Source: Acephala macrosclerotiorum (taxonomy: Eukaryota; Ascomycota; Leotiomycetes; Helotiales; Mollisiaceae). Taken from it: a DNA stretch of 28,103 bases. The notes below the pieces were generated by a model, which saw only the letters and a program-made list of their open reading frames with translations, searched no databases and was not told where the DNA came from. The position numbers and the translations under genes are program-made. Below, piece by piece: positions 9,631 to 20,209 of the stretch. Position 1 is the first letter of the stretch, and each line of letters begins with the position of its first letter. Where the stretch lies: positions 1-28,103 of the forward strand of contig MU119686.1 of assembly GCA_014904845.1 (NCBI GenBank), given 5' to 3'.

Positions 9631-12556
9631 AAACGTATTATTAAAATTATTATTATTATTTTTAACGAATTAATAATTTTTATTTTATTATAATTTTTTA
9701 TTAATTTATTTATTAATAAATTCATTTTAAATAATTTTATAAATTTATTATAATAATATATAATATTTTTTTTTATTTTTTTATATTATTATTAATTTTA
9801 ATTATTATTATTTTTGTATATTATTGAAATTTTATAAACGAATTTTTTTTTTTAAATTATAAATAAAATAATTTAATAATTTTTAATATATTTAAAAAAT
9901 ATTTTATATTATTTTTATAAATATATTTTTTAAAAATTTAATTATTTAAAATATTGTTATTAAATTTATTATTTATAAAATCGATTTTTTTATTTAAATA
10001 TAAAATAATTAAATTTATAATCGTTTTATAAAATAAATTTAAATTTTTTAAATAATTTATTATATATTTAATAATAATAATAATAATATTTAATAAAATA
10101 TTAAATATATTTAATATTTATATTATAATTTATACGTTAAATTTTTTTAATAAATATTATATTAATAAATAATCGAATTATCAATATAATTATTATAATT
10201 CGATTTTAATAAAAAAAATTTAAATTAAATTTTTATTATTAATATAATAATATTTATAAATATAAAATAAAAATAATATATTTATTAAAATAATATAAAA
10301 TATTATAATATTTAAAAACGTATTAATTTAAATTGTTTTTTATAATAATATAATTTTTTTATTTAATCGAATTTTATAAATATTAATTATTAATATATTT
10401 AATTAAATTTTATTATCGATTTTTTATAATATTATTATTTAATATAATTTTTTAAAAAAATTTTAAACTAATATCAATTTTTAAATATAAATATTAAATT
10501 TTTATTAAATTATTATAAAAATAAATTAAATATATATATTTTTTTATAATAATATAACGAGTAAATTAATTATTTAAATTAATTATTATTTGAATATTAT
10601 TAATTTTTTCAAATTTAATAAAATAAAATTTATTTTCGTTTTTTATTTTTATTTTTTATTTTTATATTTATTAATAATTAATCGATTTTTTCGATTTTAT
10701 TATTTTTAAAAAAAAAAAATTTATTTTTATATTTAATAAAAAAATTTTAATAATAAATTATTATAATATTACGATTGATTATATATTAAATAATTATTAA
10801 AATTTAAAATATATTTATTATCGTTTTTTTATTATATATTTTATTAATTAATAATTAAATTTATTATAAATATAATATTTTTTTTAATAATTATAATTTC
10901 GAAATATTTTTTTTATTTTTTTTATTTAATTAAAAAAATTAAAAAATTGAAATTATTTTATATTTATATTTTTTATTACGTTTTTTATATATTTGATCGA
11001 TTTAATTTTAATTGATTTTATTATAATTTTTTTAATTTTTTTAAAAATTACAATTAAAATTATTATTATATTAATCGTAAATTATAATTTAATATAAATA
11101 TTAATAATTTAATTTTCAATTAATTAATAATAATAATTTGTAATAATATAATATTTTTTTATAAAAATATATATAATTATTAATTTTTATTCGTTTTAAA
11201 ATATATTTGAATTTTATTTATTATTATTATATTAAAATTTTAATAATTTAATTTTAAAATAATAATTATAAAAAATTAAAAATTATTATATTAAAAATTA
11301 TTATTTAATCGAATATTTTAATTAAAATTTATATATTTTTAATTTTGTAAATTATTTTATTAATATATTAATTTAAAAATTAAATATTTAAAAATTATAT
11401 ATTAAAATATTATATATTTTAAATTTAAATTTTATAAAATTAAATATTTAAAATATTTAAAATTTAAAAATATTATAATTATACAAATAAATTATTTTAA
11501 TTGATTTTATTTTAAATATTATTCGAATTTTATTAAAAATAATTATAAAATTTATTTTTATTTATTAATTAATTTATTATTTTTTTTTTAAATTTATTTA
11601 TAATATTTTTTTTTATTTATAATAATTTTTTTAAATATTTTTACAATTTTTTTTACGTTTTTTAATAATTATATTTTTCGTTTATATAATATATTTTATA
11701 ATTTTCAAATAAAAATTAATATTATTTTAAAAAATATATTAATTATTATTTTATTTTAAATTTCATTTTTTATAATAATTAATAAAAAAAATTTAATTTT
11801 TTTTTTTTTTTTTTAAATATTATTTTGAAAAATAAAAAATAATTTTATAAATAATTTAAATATTTTAATAAAATTAAATAATAAAATCAAATAAAATTAA
11901 ATATAAAAATGAATATAAAAATAAATATTTAATTAAATATTTATAATAAATATTTTTATAAAATGTTTTTTAATAATAATTTATAAAAATTTTATATAAT
12001 TGTAATTTAATATTAATATATTATTCGATCGATTAATTTAATATTATAAAATATAAATATAATCGAAATAAAAAATAAAAAATAATATTAATTTAATATA
12101 ATAAATATAAATTAAAATTAATTATTTAAAAATACGAATTTTTTTATAATTAATTTTTTTAAATTTTTAAAAAATAATTAAATATTTTATTTTTATTTTT
12201 ATAAAAAAAATTAATAAAATTTTTTTATAATATTTAATTGAAATTTTTTAATATTTTTAATAATAAATTTATTAATATTTTTAATTTATTATATTTTGTT
12301 TTTTTTTAATAAATTTTTATTAATTTGTAATTAAAAATAATTATTAAAAAATATCGTATTATTAATAAACGATTTAAATATATATAAATTTTTTTTTAAA
12401 TTTTAATATATATATTAATTTATTATTAATTAAAATTATTTAAAAAAATAAAATTCGAAATATAAAAATTTTATTTTAAAAATAAAAATAAAATAATATT
12501 AATTATATACGATTTTGAATCGTATATAAATATTATATAATATTTATTTTAATAAT
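9631..12556 (-). mobile_element. Copia-like copy A, 5' half (integrase, protease, gag side)
   Basis: Read on the - strand, this aligns with copy D from about 17766 to 22800. For example 12060-12556 matches 17766-18380, 11280-11600 matches 18960-19270, and 10060-10900 matches about 21000-21900. It lacks the equivalent of D 22200-22745 (junction near 9690), an internal deletion removing the integrase C-terminal region. The element E copy found in D (19434-20201) is absent here: the sequence near 11250 runs straight through. Most C bases that remain are in CpG. No readable frame persists. Confidence 0.85.
12503..12529. repeat. 11-bp-arm inverted repeat near the 5' end of copy A
   Basis: The arms are TTATATACGAT and ATCGTATATAA with a 5-nt centre. 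The same arms occur in copy D at 17785-17811 with a different centre. It could form a short hairpin or be a protein-binding dyad. The function is unknown. Confidence 0.7.
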
Positions 12557-12581
12557 TTTTTTATTTGCTTTTTTTATACAT

Positions 12582-13338
12582 CGAAAAAAATATTTTTTGC
12601 CAGCCGTTTTATCGAAAGATACGTGCGTTAGTAGCGCTATTAGCGAGCCAATAGCAGCTTAGCCGATTGCCAGCGCTACCGATTATTTTAGTCTAGTGCC
12701 AATAGCGCCAGCCCGATGCCAATAGTGCCAGAGCATTGCTAATAGCACTAGTTTAAGACTAAATACTTAGATATTTGAAACTTATAATCTATAGTACTTA
12801 TTTAATCTATTGTAAGAATTTCAAGTAAATCTATCGAGCGCGCATTGAAATATTAAACTATAAAGTTAGAAGCTGCGAGTGTTTTGATGTTTTTCGCCAA
12901 GAAGCTAGCGGCCGTGCCTTATCCGACCAATCATTGAAAATATCGAAGTAATAAATAAGAATAAGAATTGAAAATATTAACGCTATTTAGAATCTGATCG
13001 TAGAATCGATCGATTCAAGCAAAGTTTACGCGCGTAGAAATGCTAGTTAAGCATGCGAGTAGTTGCATTGCGCTGCGCTGCTCGATATTGAGAGCTTAAA
13101 TTGAGGCACTTAGAGGCTGAGCGGCTCAATTGATTAAGTGTGATTGCATAAGGGCCGCGCGCAGTCGTCTGCAGCCGCCGAGAGCCGAGAGTTTTAGTGT
13201 TCTTATAGGCCTAGACTCACTTGCCAATCGACTATCATTGGGCGCCAAAGTTTTGGACATGCAATTACTGCGTAGCGCGCGCCACTAGTAAGCCGCTGGC
13301 ACCATTGGCAGCCAATTAGCATATAAAAATTTTTCTTG
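12582..13338 (+). mobile_element. Element E copy 2, best-preserved copy (757 bp)
   Basis: This has the highest G+C of the four copies and probably lies closest to the ancestral sequence. The 5' end reads CGAAAAAAATATTTTTTGCC. The 3' end, as reverse complement, reads CAAGAAAAATTTTTATATGC. Near the 5' end three related units follow each other (GCCAATAGCGCCAG, GCCAATAGTGCCAG, GCTAATAGCACTAG, about 12709-12751). An inverted cousin, CTGCCAATGGTGCCAG, lies near the 3' end. Subterminal repeats of this kind are typical transposase-binding arrays in hAT elements. There is no coding frame. The left flank (TTATACAT) and right flank (ATGTATTA) are not direct repeats but are near reverse complements. The element sits exactly between the 5' side of copy A and a truncated copy B. 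Confidence 0.78.
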
Positions 13339-14594
13339 ATGTATTAAATATATAAATAATAATTTTTTTTAATAATTAATAATAATAATATATTATTATT
13401 AATTATTTTAATATAAATATAATATTATTTAATTTTATTAAATTATTAATAATTTTAATTATTATTTATAAAATTATATTTTTATTAATTTATTTTTTAA
13501 TTAATTTATTATAAATAATTTTATAAATTCGATAAAATAAAATATAATATTTTTTTTAATTTTAATTATTATTATTTTAACGTTTTATTAAAATTTTATA
13601 AATAAAATTTATTTTTAATATTATAAATAAATTTTTTATATATTTAATAATATTTAATATTTATATTATAATTAATATATTAAAAAATTTTTATAAAAAA
13701 TTATATTAATAAATAATTAAAACGTTTATATAATTAATATAATTTTATTTTTTTAAATTAAAATATATTTTAAATTATCGAATTTTAAATTTATAATATT
13801 TATATTTTAAATATAAAATAAAAAATATATATTTATAATATTAATATAAAAAATAATAAAATTTAATAAAATATTAATTTGAAAATTTTTTTATAATAAT
13901 ATAATATTTTTATTAAAAAAAATTTTATAAATTTTAATTATAAAAATATTAAATTTTTATAATATTATAAATTATAATTAATTAATAATTAATATTTTAA
14001 TAATTTTATTATTTAATATAATTTTTTAAAAAAAATTTAAAAAATATTAATTTTTAAAAATAAAAAATAAATATTAAATATATTTTTTTATAATAATATA
14101 ATAAATAAATTAATTATTTATATATTATTAATTTTTTTAAATTTAATAAAATAATTTTTATTTTTATTTTTTATTTTTATATTTATTAATAATTAATTAA
14201 TTTTTATTATTTAAATATTTTTTAATAAATTTTTATTTTTTTAATTTTAATAAAAAACTTTTAATAATAAATTAATATAATATTTCAATTTATTATATAT
14301 TAAATTTATTATTATTTTTTTATTATATATTTTATAAATTAATATTTTTTAATATAATTTTTTTTAAAATTTAAAATTTTTATAATATTTATTTTAAAAA
14401 AATTTTTAATTTTAATATTTTTAATATTTTTTTTTTTATAAATATAATTATAATTTAATATTTTAATAATAAATTTAATTAAATTTTTTTAAAATTAATT
14501 AAAAAATATTTATAAATAATTTAATTTAATTTTTATTAAATTAATTATAATAATTTTTATTAAATTTTATTTTATAAAAATATATATAATTAAT
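13339..14594 (-). mobile_element. Copia-like copy B, 3'-truncated part (RIP-eroded)
   Basis: Read on the - strand, this aligns with L from about 4976 to 6980, with an internal deletion of about L 5060-5380. It also aligns directly with copy A at 10060-10900. It stops at element E copy 2, so the RT, RNase H and 3' LTR of this copy are missing. C and G are almost absent, making it the most eroded stretch of the window. Confidence 0.82.
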
Positions 14595-15343
14595 AATTTT
14601 TTATTAATTATTTTATTGAAAAATACGTATATTAATAATATTATTAATAAATTAATAACAATTTAATCGATTGTTAATACTATCGATTATTTTAATTTAA
14701 TACTAATAATATTAATTCGATATTAATAATATTAAAATATTATTAAAAATATTAATTTAAAATTAAATATTTAAATATTTAAAACTTATAATTTATAATA
14801 TTTATTTAATTTATTATAAGAGTTTCAAGTAAATCTATCGAGCGCGCATTGAGATATTAAATTATAAAATTAGAAATTGCGAGAGTTTTAATGTTCTTCG
14901 TCAAAAAACTAGTAATCGTACTTTATTCGATCAATTATTGAAAATATCGAAATAATAAATAAGAATGAGAATTGAAAATATTAACGCTATTTAGAATCTG
15001 ATCGTAGAATCGATCGATTCAAACAAAGTTTACGCGCGTAAAATTGATTGACTCTATGCGCGAATAGTGGTTATAAGTGAGTGTGTAGTTATAATCTAAA
15101 TGAGGCACTTCGAGACTACTAAGCGGCTCAATTGATTAAGTGTGGCTGCATAAATGCCGCTCGCAGCCGTTTGCAGCCGCCCGAGAGCCGAGAGTTTTGG
15201 TGTTCTTATTGGCCCGGACTCACTTACTAATCGATTATCATTGGACGCCAAAGATTTGAACATGCAATTACTGCGTAGCGCGCGCTATTGGCAAACCGCT
15301 GGTATTATTAACAAGTGATTAGCAATTAAAAAATTTTCTAATG
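14595..15343 (+). mobile_element. Element E copy 3, inserted in copy B
   Basis: Aligns with copy 2 along its length. The first ~220 bp are strongly mutated (few G/C), but from about 14810 onward the sequence is close to copy 2, so mutation stops abruptly within the element. The 5' tip lacks the AAAAAAATA part of the terminal repeat. The 3' end reads inward CATTAGAAAATTTTTTAATTGC. Copy B sequence resumes on each side but skips about 225 bp (L 4742-4968), so a deletion accompanies or followed insertion and no target duplication can be assigned. Confidence 0.72.
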
Positions 15344-17082
15344 AAATAATTTAATAAAAATATTTTATAAATTATTATATTAATTCGATTATTATTAAAA
15401 AGATTATTAATAAATAAATTAAATATTTTATATTATATTAAAAAAATATAAAAAATAATTATAAAAATAATTATAATCGTAATAAAAAAATTTATATTAA
15501 TAATTAAAATCGTAAAAATAATTATATTTTAATTATTAAATATTAATATTAAAATGTTTTAATTTATTAATTAAATTAATTTTTTTTTAATTAATTAATA
15601 ATTTTTATTTATATTTATTTATAAAAAAATTTTTATTAAAATTTTTTATTTTTTAATATTTAAATTTCGTAAATATATAAAATGTTTTATAAACAATATA
15701 TAAAATTTTTATATATTAAATATAAAAAATTTTATATATATTTTTTAAAAAAATATTTAAAAAATTTTTTACAAATTATAATTTAATTATTTTTTTTTAT
15801 ATATTTTAAAATAATAAAAAATATATTTATAAAATCGAAAAAAATTTTATTATAAAAAAATTTAATTTTAAATAAATTTATTATTTTAAAAAAATAATTA
15901 TATAATAAATAATTAAAAATTTAAAAATTTAAATTTGAATTCAAATAAATATTATTATTAATATTTATATATTTTTAATTAAATAACGAATAAAAATATA
16001 AAAAAATTTTATCGTTTAATAATTATTTAATATAATATAAAATAAAAAAATAAAATCGATTTTTATTCGTAAAAGTTTTTTAAATTTTATAATATTTTTA
16101 CGTTGTTTATTAATAATTAAAAATTTAATTCGATTTTCGAATTTAAAAATAAATTTTAATTTTTTTTTTTTTTATATTTTATAATTGTTTTTATAAAATA
16201 TATTAAATTAAATTTAAAAATTTAAATTAATTTAAAATTTATAAAATATAAAAATAATTAATATTATATTTTAATTTTTAACGTTTAATTAATTTTTAAA
16301 AAATTTAAATATTTTAAATTATTAAAATTATTATATAATTAAATTTAAAAATATTAAAATTTTAAAGAATTTATAATTTTATTTATTTATTTATAAATTT
16401 AATAAACTTTTTATATTTATATTATTTAAATTTTTAATTTTAATTATAAAATATATAATTATATTCGTAAAAAAATTTTATTATTTAATATAAAAAATAA
16501 AAATTTTAAAATCTTTTTTTTTAATAAATATAATTTTATAATTAATTAAATTAATCGTAAAAATTTAATATAAAGTTTTTATCGATTTATTAATTTATTT
16601 AATTTTAAAAAAACGTTTTTTTAAATAAAAAATTTTTATATTAATAAAAATTATTTGAATTTTAAATATTTATAAAACGTTTAAATTAATAATTATTTTT
16701 AATCGAATATAAAATAAATATAATAAATATAAAATATAAATTATATTAAATATTATTTAATCGAAAAACGAAATAAAAATATATTTTATTTTTTATATAA
16801 ATTTAAAATTATTTTTGTATTTCTTTTTTTAAAATTTTTAAAATTTTTAATATTTTTAATACGTTTTTATAAAAAAAATTTATAAATTTTTATTTTTTTA
16901 AAAATATATTTATTTTTAAATTTTTTTTTAATTATTTTATAAATAATTAAATAATTATTAAAAATAAAATAAATAAAATAAATAAATAATTTAAATAATT
17001 TATTAATTAATTATAAATTATAAATTTAATTTTAATTCAATTTAATATTATATATAATTATTAAATTAATATTATATTTATA
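15344..17082 (-). mobile_element. Copia-like copy B, 5' part including leader
   Basis: Read on the - strand, 15344-16010 matches L 4740 back to 3960 almost base for base after allowing C-to-T and G-to-A. About 16880-16950 matches L 3611-3850, next to the LTR. Between these blocks B carries several hundred bases that L lacks, either an insertion in B or a deletion in L. No frame is readable. Confidence 0.8.
16955..17082 (-). repeat. Remnant 5' LTR of copy B
   Basis: On the - strand this begins TATAAATATAATATTAA, matching TGTAAGTACAATATTAG of the L LTR. It continues as a gapless 34-nt match to the LTR core in which all 20 G/C positions are now A/T. It then lacks about 80 bp and rejoins the LTR end. 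The length is about 128 bp against 208 in L. Confidence 0.78.
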
Positions 17083-17765
17083 AATTTATTAATTATTTTA
17101 TTAATAATAATATATAAAATTTAATTAATATTATAAATATATTAAAATAAATATAATAATAAAAACGAAATAAAAATTAATATTTATATAATATATATTA
17201 ATTTAAATATTAAAATTATAATATTAATAAAAAATTAAAAAATAAATAATTAATATTTTTTAAAATTAAAAAAATATATTTAAATTTTAATAATAATATA
17301 AATTATCAAATTAAATAAATAAAAATATTTTAATAAAAAATTAATTTTATAATTTTAATTTTTAATTTTTTTTATTTTAATATTCGTTTTTTATATTTTT
17401 TTATTAATATAATTTATAAAATTATATATATTAAATTTTATAAAAACGTTTTTATAAAAAATTATAAAATTTTTTTTTTAAATTTTAAATTTAATCGTTT
17501 TATAAATATTTAAATTATAAAAATAAAATAATAATTTAAAATTTTATTAAATAATAAAATTAATAAATTTTTTAATATTTAAAATAAATATTTATTATTA
17601 AAAAAACTTTTTAAAATTTTTATTTTTAATATTAAATTATTATAATTAATTTAAATTTTTTTTTAATATATAGTTTTAAAAATTATATAATTAAAATTTT
17701 AAATATTTTTTAAAATTTTTATTTTATATTTAATTATTATAATTATTTAATATAATATATATTCA
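17083..17765. other. AT-rich sequence between copies B and D, unassigned
   Basis: This lies outside the 5' LTR of copy B and before the part of copy D shared with copy A. No coding frame and no match to the other repeats was recognised. It is probably older decayed repeat into which B inserted. Confidence 0.5.
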
Positions 17766-17784
17766 AATAAATATTATATAATAT

Positions 17785-17811
17785 TTATATACGATTCGAA
17801 ATCGTATATAA
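17785..17811. repeat. 11-bp-arm inverted repeat near the 5' end of copy D
   Basis: TTATATACGAT, centre TCGAA, then ATCGTATATAA. The same arms are kept in copy A (12503-12529), although the surroundings have diverged. Confidence 0.7.
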
Positions 17812-19425
17812 TTAATATTATTTTATTTTTATTTTCGAAATAAAAATTTTATATTTCGAATTTCGTTTTTTAAATTATTTTAAAAAATTATAAATAAATA
17901 TATATATTAAAATTTCAAAAAAATTTTTACGTATATTTAAATTATTTATTAATAATACGACATTTTTAAATAATATTAATTCTAATTAATAATTATTTTC
18001 AATTACAAATTAATAAAAATTTATTAAAAAAAACGAAATATAATAAATTAAAAATATTAATAAATTTATTATAAAAAATATTAAAAAATCTCGATCGAAT
18101 ATTATTAAATATTATCGAATTACAAAAAAATTTTATTGTTTTTTTTATAAAAACGAAATTAAAATATTTAATTATTTTTTGAAAGTTTAAAAAAATCAAT
18201 TATAAAAAAATTCGTATTTTTAAATAATTAATTCAAATTTACGTTTATTATATAAAATAATATTATTTTACGAAAAATTCGATTAAACAATTAATTAAAT
18301 TATTATATTTATTATTTAATTTTAAATATTATATTAAATCGATATTATTTTATTATTTTTTATTTTTTATTTCGATTATATTTATATTTTACAATTTCGA
18401 ATCAATCGATTAAATAATATATCAATATAATATTATAATTATATGAAATTTTTACGAATTATTATTAAAAAACGTTTATCGAATTAATTAATTGAAAATA
18501 TTTATTTTTTAAAAACGTTTATTCGTTTTTATATTCGTTTTTTATATTCGTTTTTAATATTTATTTTTATTAAAACGTTTAAATCGTTTAAAAAACTATT
18601 TATAAAATTAATTATTTTTTATTTTTTGAAATAATATTTAAAAAAAAAATATAATATTAAAAAAAAAATATAAAATATATTAATTAATATAAAAAATAAA
18701 AGTTTAAATAAAATAATAATTAATATATTTATTGTATTTAATATTATATACTATAAATAAAACGAATATATAAATTATATTATATAAAAATACTTTAAAA
18801 ATAATTTCAAAAAATAAATAAAAAATACGTTTTTTAAAAAAATATTAATTTTTATTCGAGAATTATAAAATATTTTACGTGAACGAAAAATATAATTATT
18901 AAAAAACGAAAAACGAATCGCAAAAATACTCGAAAAAATTATTATAAACGAAAAAAAAATATTATAAATAAATTAAAAAAATAATAATAAATCAATTAAT
19001 AAATAAAAACAAATTTTATAATTATTTTAAATAAAATTCGAATAATATTCAAAATAAAATTACTCGAAATAATATTATTTTTTAAAACAATTTATTATTA
19101 CAATTATAATATTTTTAAATTTCAAATATTTTAAATATTTAATTTTACGAAATTCGAAATTCGAATATATAATATCGAAATATATAATTTTTAAATATTC
19201 AATTTTTAAATCAATAATTTTATTAATTAATATATTAATAAAATAATTTATAAAATTAAAAAAATATAAATTTCGATTAAAATATTCGATTAAACGATAA
19301 TTTTTAATTTTTATAAAATATATTAATAAAATCGTTTACAAATTTAATAAAAATATATATTAATAATAATAAAAAATATAATAAAAAATTATTCGATATT
19401 TTTAATATTAAATTATAAATTTTTT

Positions 19426-19433
19426 ACAATTAT
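19426..19433. repeat. Left 8-bp target-site duplication of element E copy 4
   Basis: ACAATTAT, paired with ATAATTAT at 20202-20209. The one difference is C versus T. Element L, which has no insertion here, reads through with a single ATAATTAT (about 4803-4813), which supports a true duplication. Confidence 0.75.
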
Positions 19434-20201
19434 TAAAAAAAATATTTTTTATTAATCGTTTTACCGAAAAACACGTACGCTAATAGTACTATTAACGAAC
19501 CAATAATAATTTAATCGATTATTAGTACTATCGATTATTTTAATCTAGTACTAATAATATTAACCTAGTACCAATAGTATTAAAGTATTGCTAATAGTAT
19601 TAATTTAAAACTAAATACTTAAATATTTGAAACTTATAATTTATAGTATTTATTTAGTTTATTATAAAAGTTTCAAGTAAATTTATCGAGTACGTATTAA
19701 AATATTAAATTACAAAATTAAAAGTTATTGAATTTTGATGTTTTTCATTAAAAAATTAATAATCGCGTTTTATTCGATTAATAGATTTTTATCGTCTTAT
19801 AAATTATACAAATAAATAAAAATGAAAATTGAAAATATTAATACTATTTAAAATCTGATCGTAGAATCAATCGATTTAAATAAAATTTACGCGCGTAAAG
19901 AGTACTAATAAATACTGCGAGCGAGTACTACAATTAATTAGTATTAAATATTAAGAACTTAAAATAAGACATTTAAAGATTGAGCGATTTAATTAATTAA
20001 GTGTAATTGTATAAAAGTCGCGCGTAATCGTTTACAATTATCGAGAATCGAGAGTTTTAATGTTCTTATAAGTTTAAATTCATTTGTTAATCGACTATTA
20101 TTAGACGTCAAAGTTTTAAACATGCAATAATTGCGTAGTGCACACTATTAACAAACTGTTAATACTATTGACAATCAATTAATATATAAATTTTTTTTTT
20201 A
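19434..20201 (+). mobile_element. Element E copy 4, inserted in copy D (768 bp)
   Basis: Colinear with copy 2 from end to end but more mutated. The 5' end TAAAAAAAATATTTTTT corresponds to CGAGAAAAATATTTTTT of copy 1 after C-to-T/G-to-A change. The 3' end, read inward, is TAAAAAAAAAATTTATAT. Copy D sequence continues on both sides with only the 8-bp duplication added, and copies A and L have no element here. This is the clearest evidence that E is a mobile unit with these exact ends. Confidence 0.82.
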
Positions 20202-20209
20202 ATAATTAT
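20202..20209. repeat. Right 8-bp target-site duplication of element E copy 4
   Basis: ATAATTAT, the partner of 19426-19433. Confidence 0.75.

Larger units (their letters stand above)
17766..19433 (+). mobile_element. Copia-like copy D, 5' part
   Basis: It is the reverse complement of copy A 11000-12556, and the two start at the same point (AAATAAATATTATATAATATTT). Similarity to element L is clear only from about 19320 (L about 4735) and weak back to about 18980. So A and D share a 5' region that differs from that of L and B. No LTR was recognised. The - strand open frame at 17999-18199 lies in this region without any conserved sign. Confidence 0.8.

Noticed and set aside
874..13338. A 12.5-kb composite transposon bounded by inverted E copies 1 and 2
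   Set aside because: The outer flanks (ATAATTAT and ATGTATTA) do not match, and copy 1 has its own matching flanks on both sides, so it is better explained as a separate insertion.
12582..13338. Element E as a solo LTR (TGCCAG...TTAGCA gives TG..CA ends)
   Set aside because: All full copies share sequence beyond those TG/CA points on both sides, and the duplication is 8 bp and outside that shared sequence. This fits a TIR transposon better.
17999..18199. 66-codon - strand frame as a gene
   Set aside because: It lies in the shared 5' region of copies A and D. The copy A counterpart near 12240-12330 is not a matching open frame, and no motif is visible.
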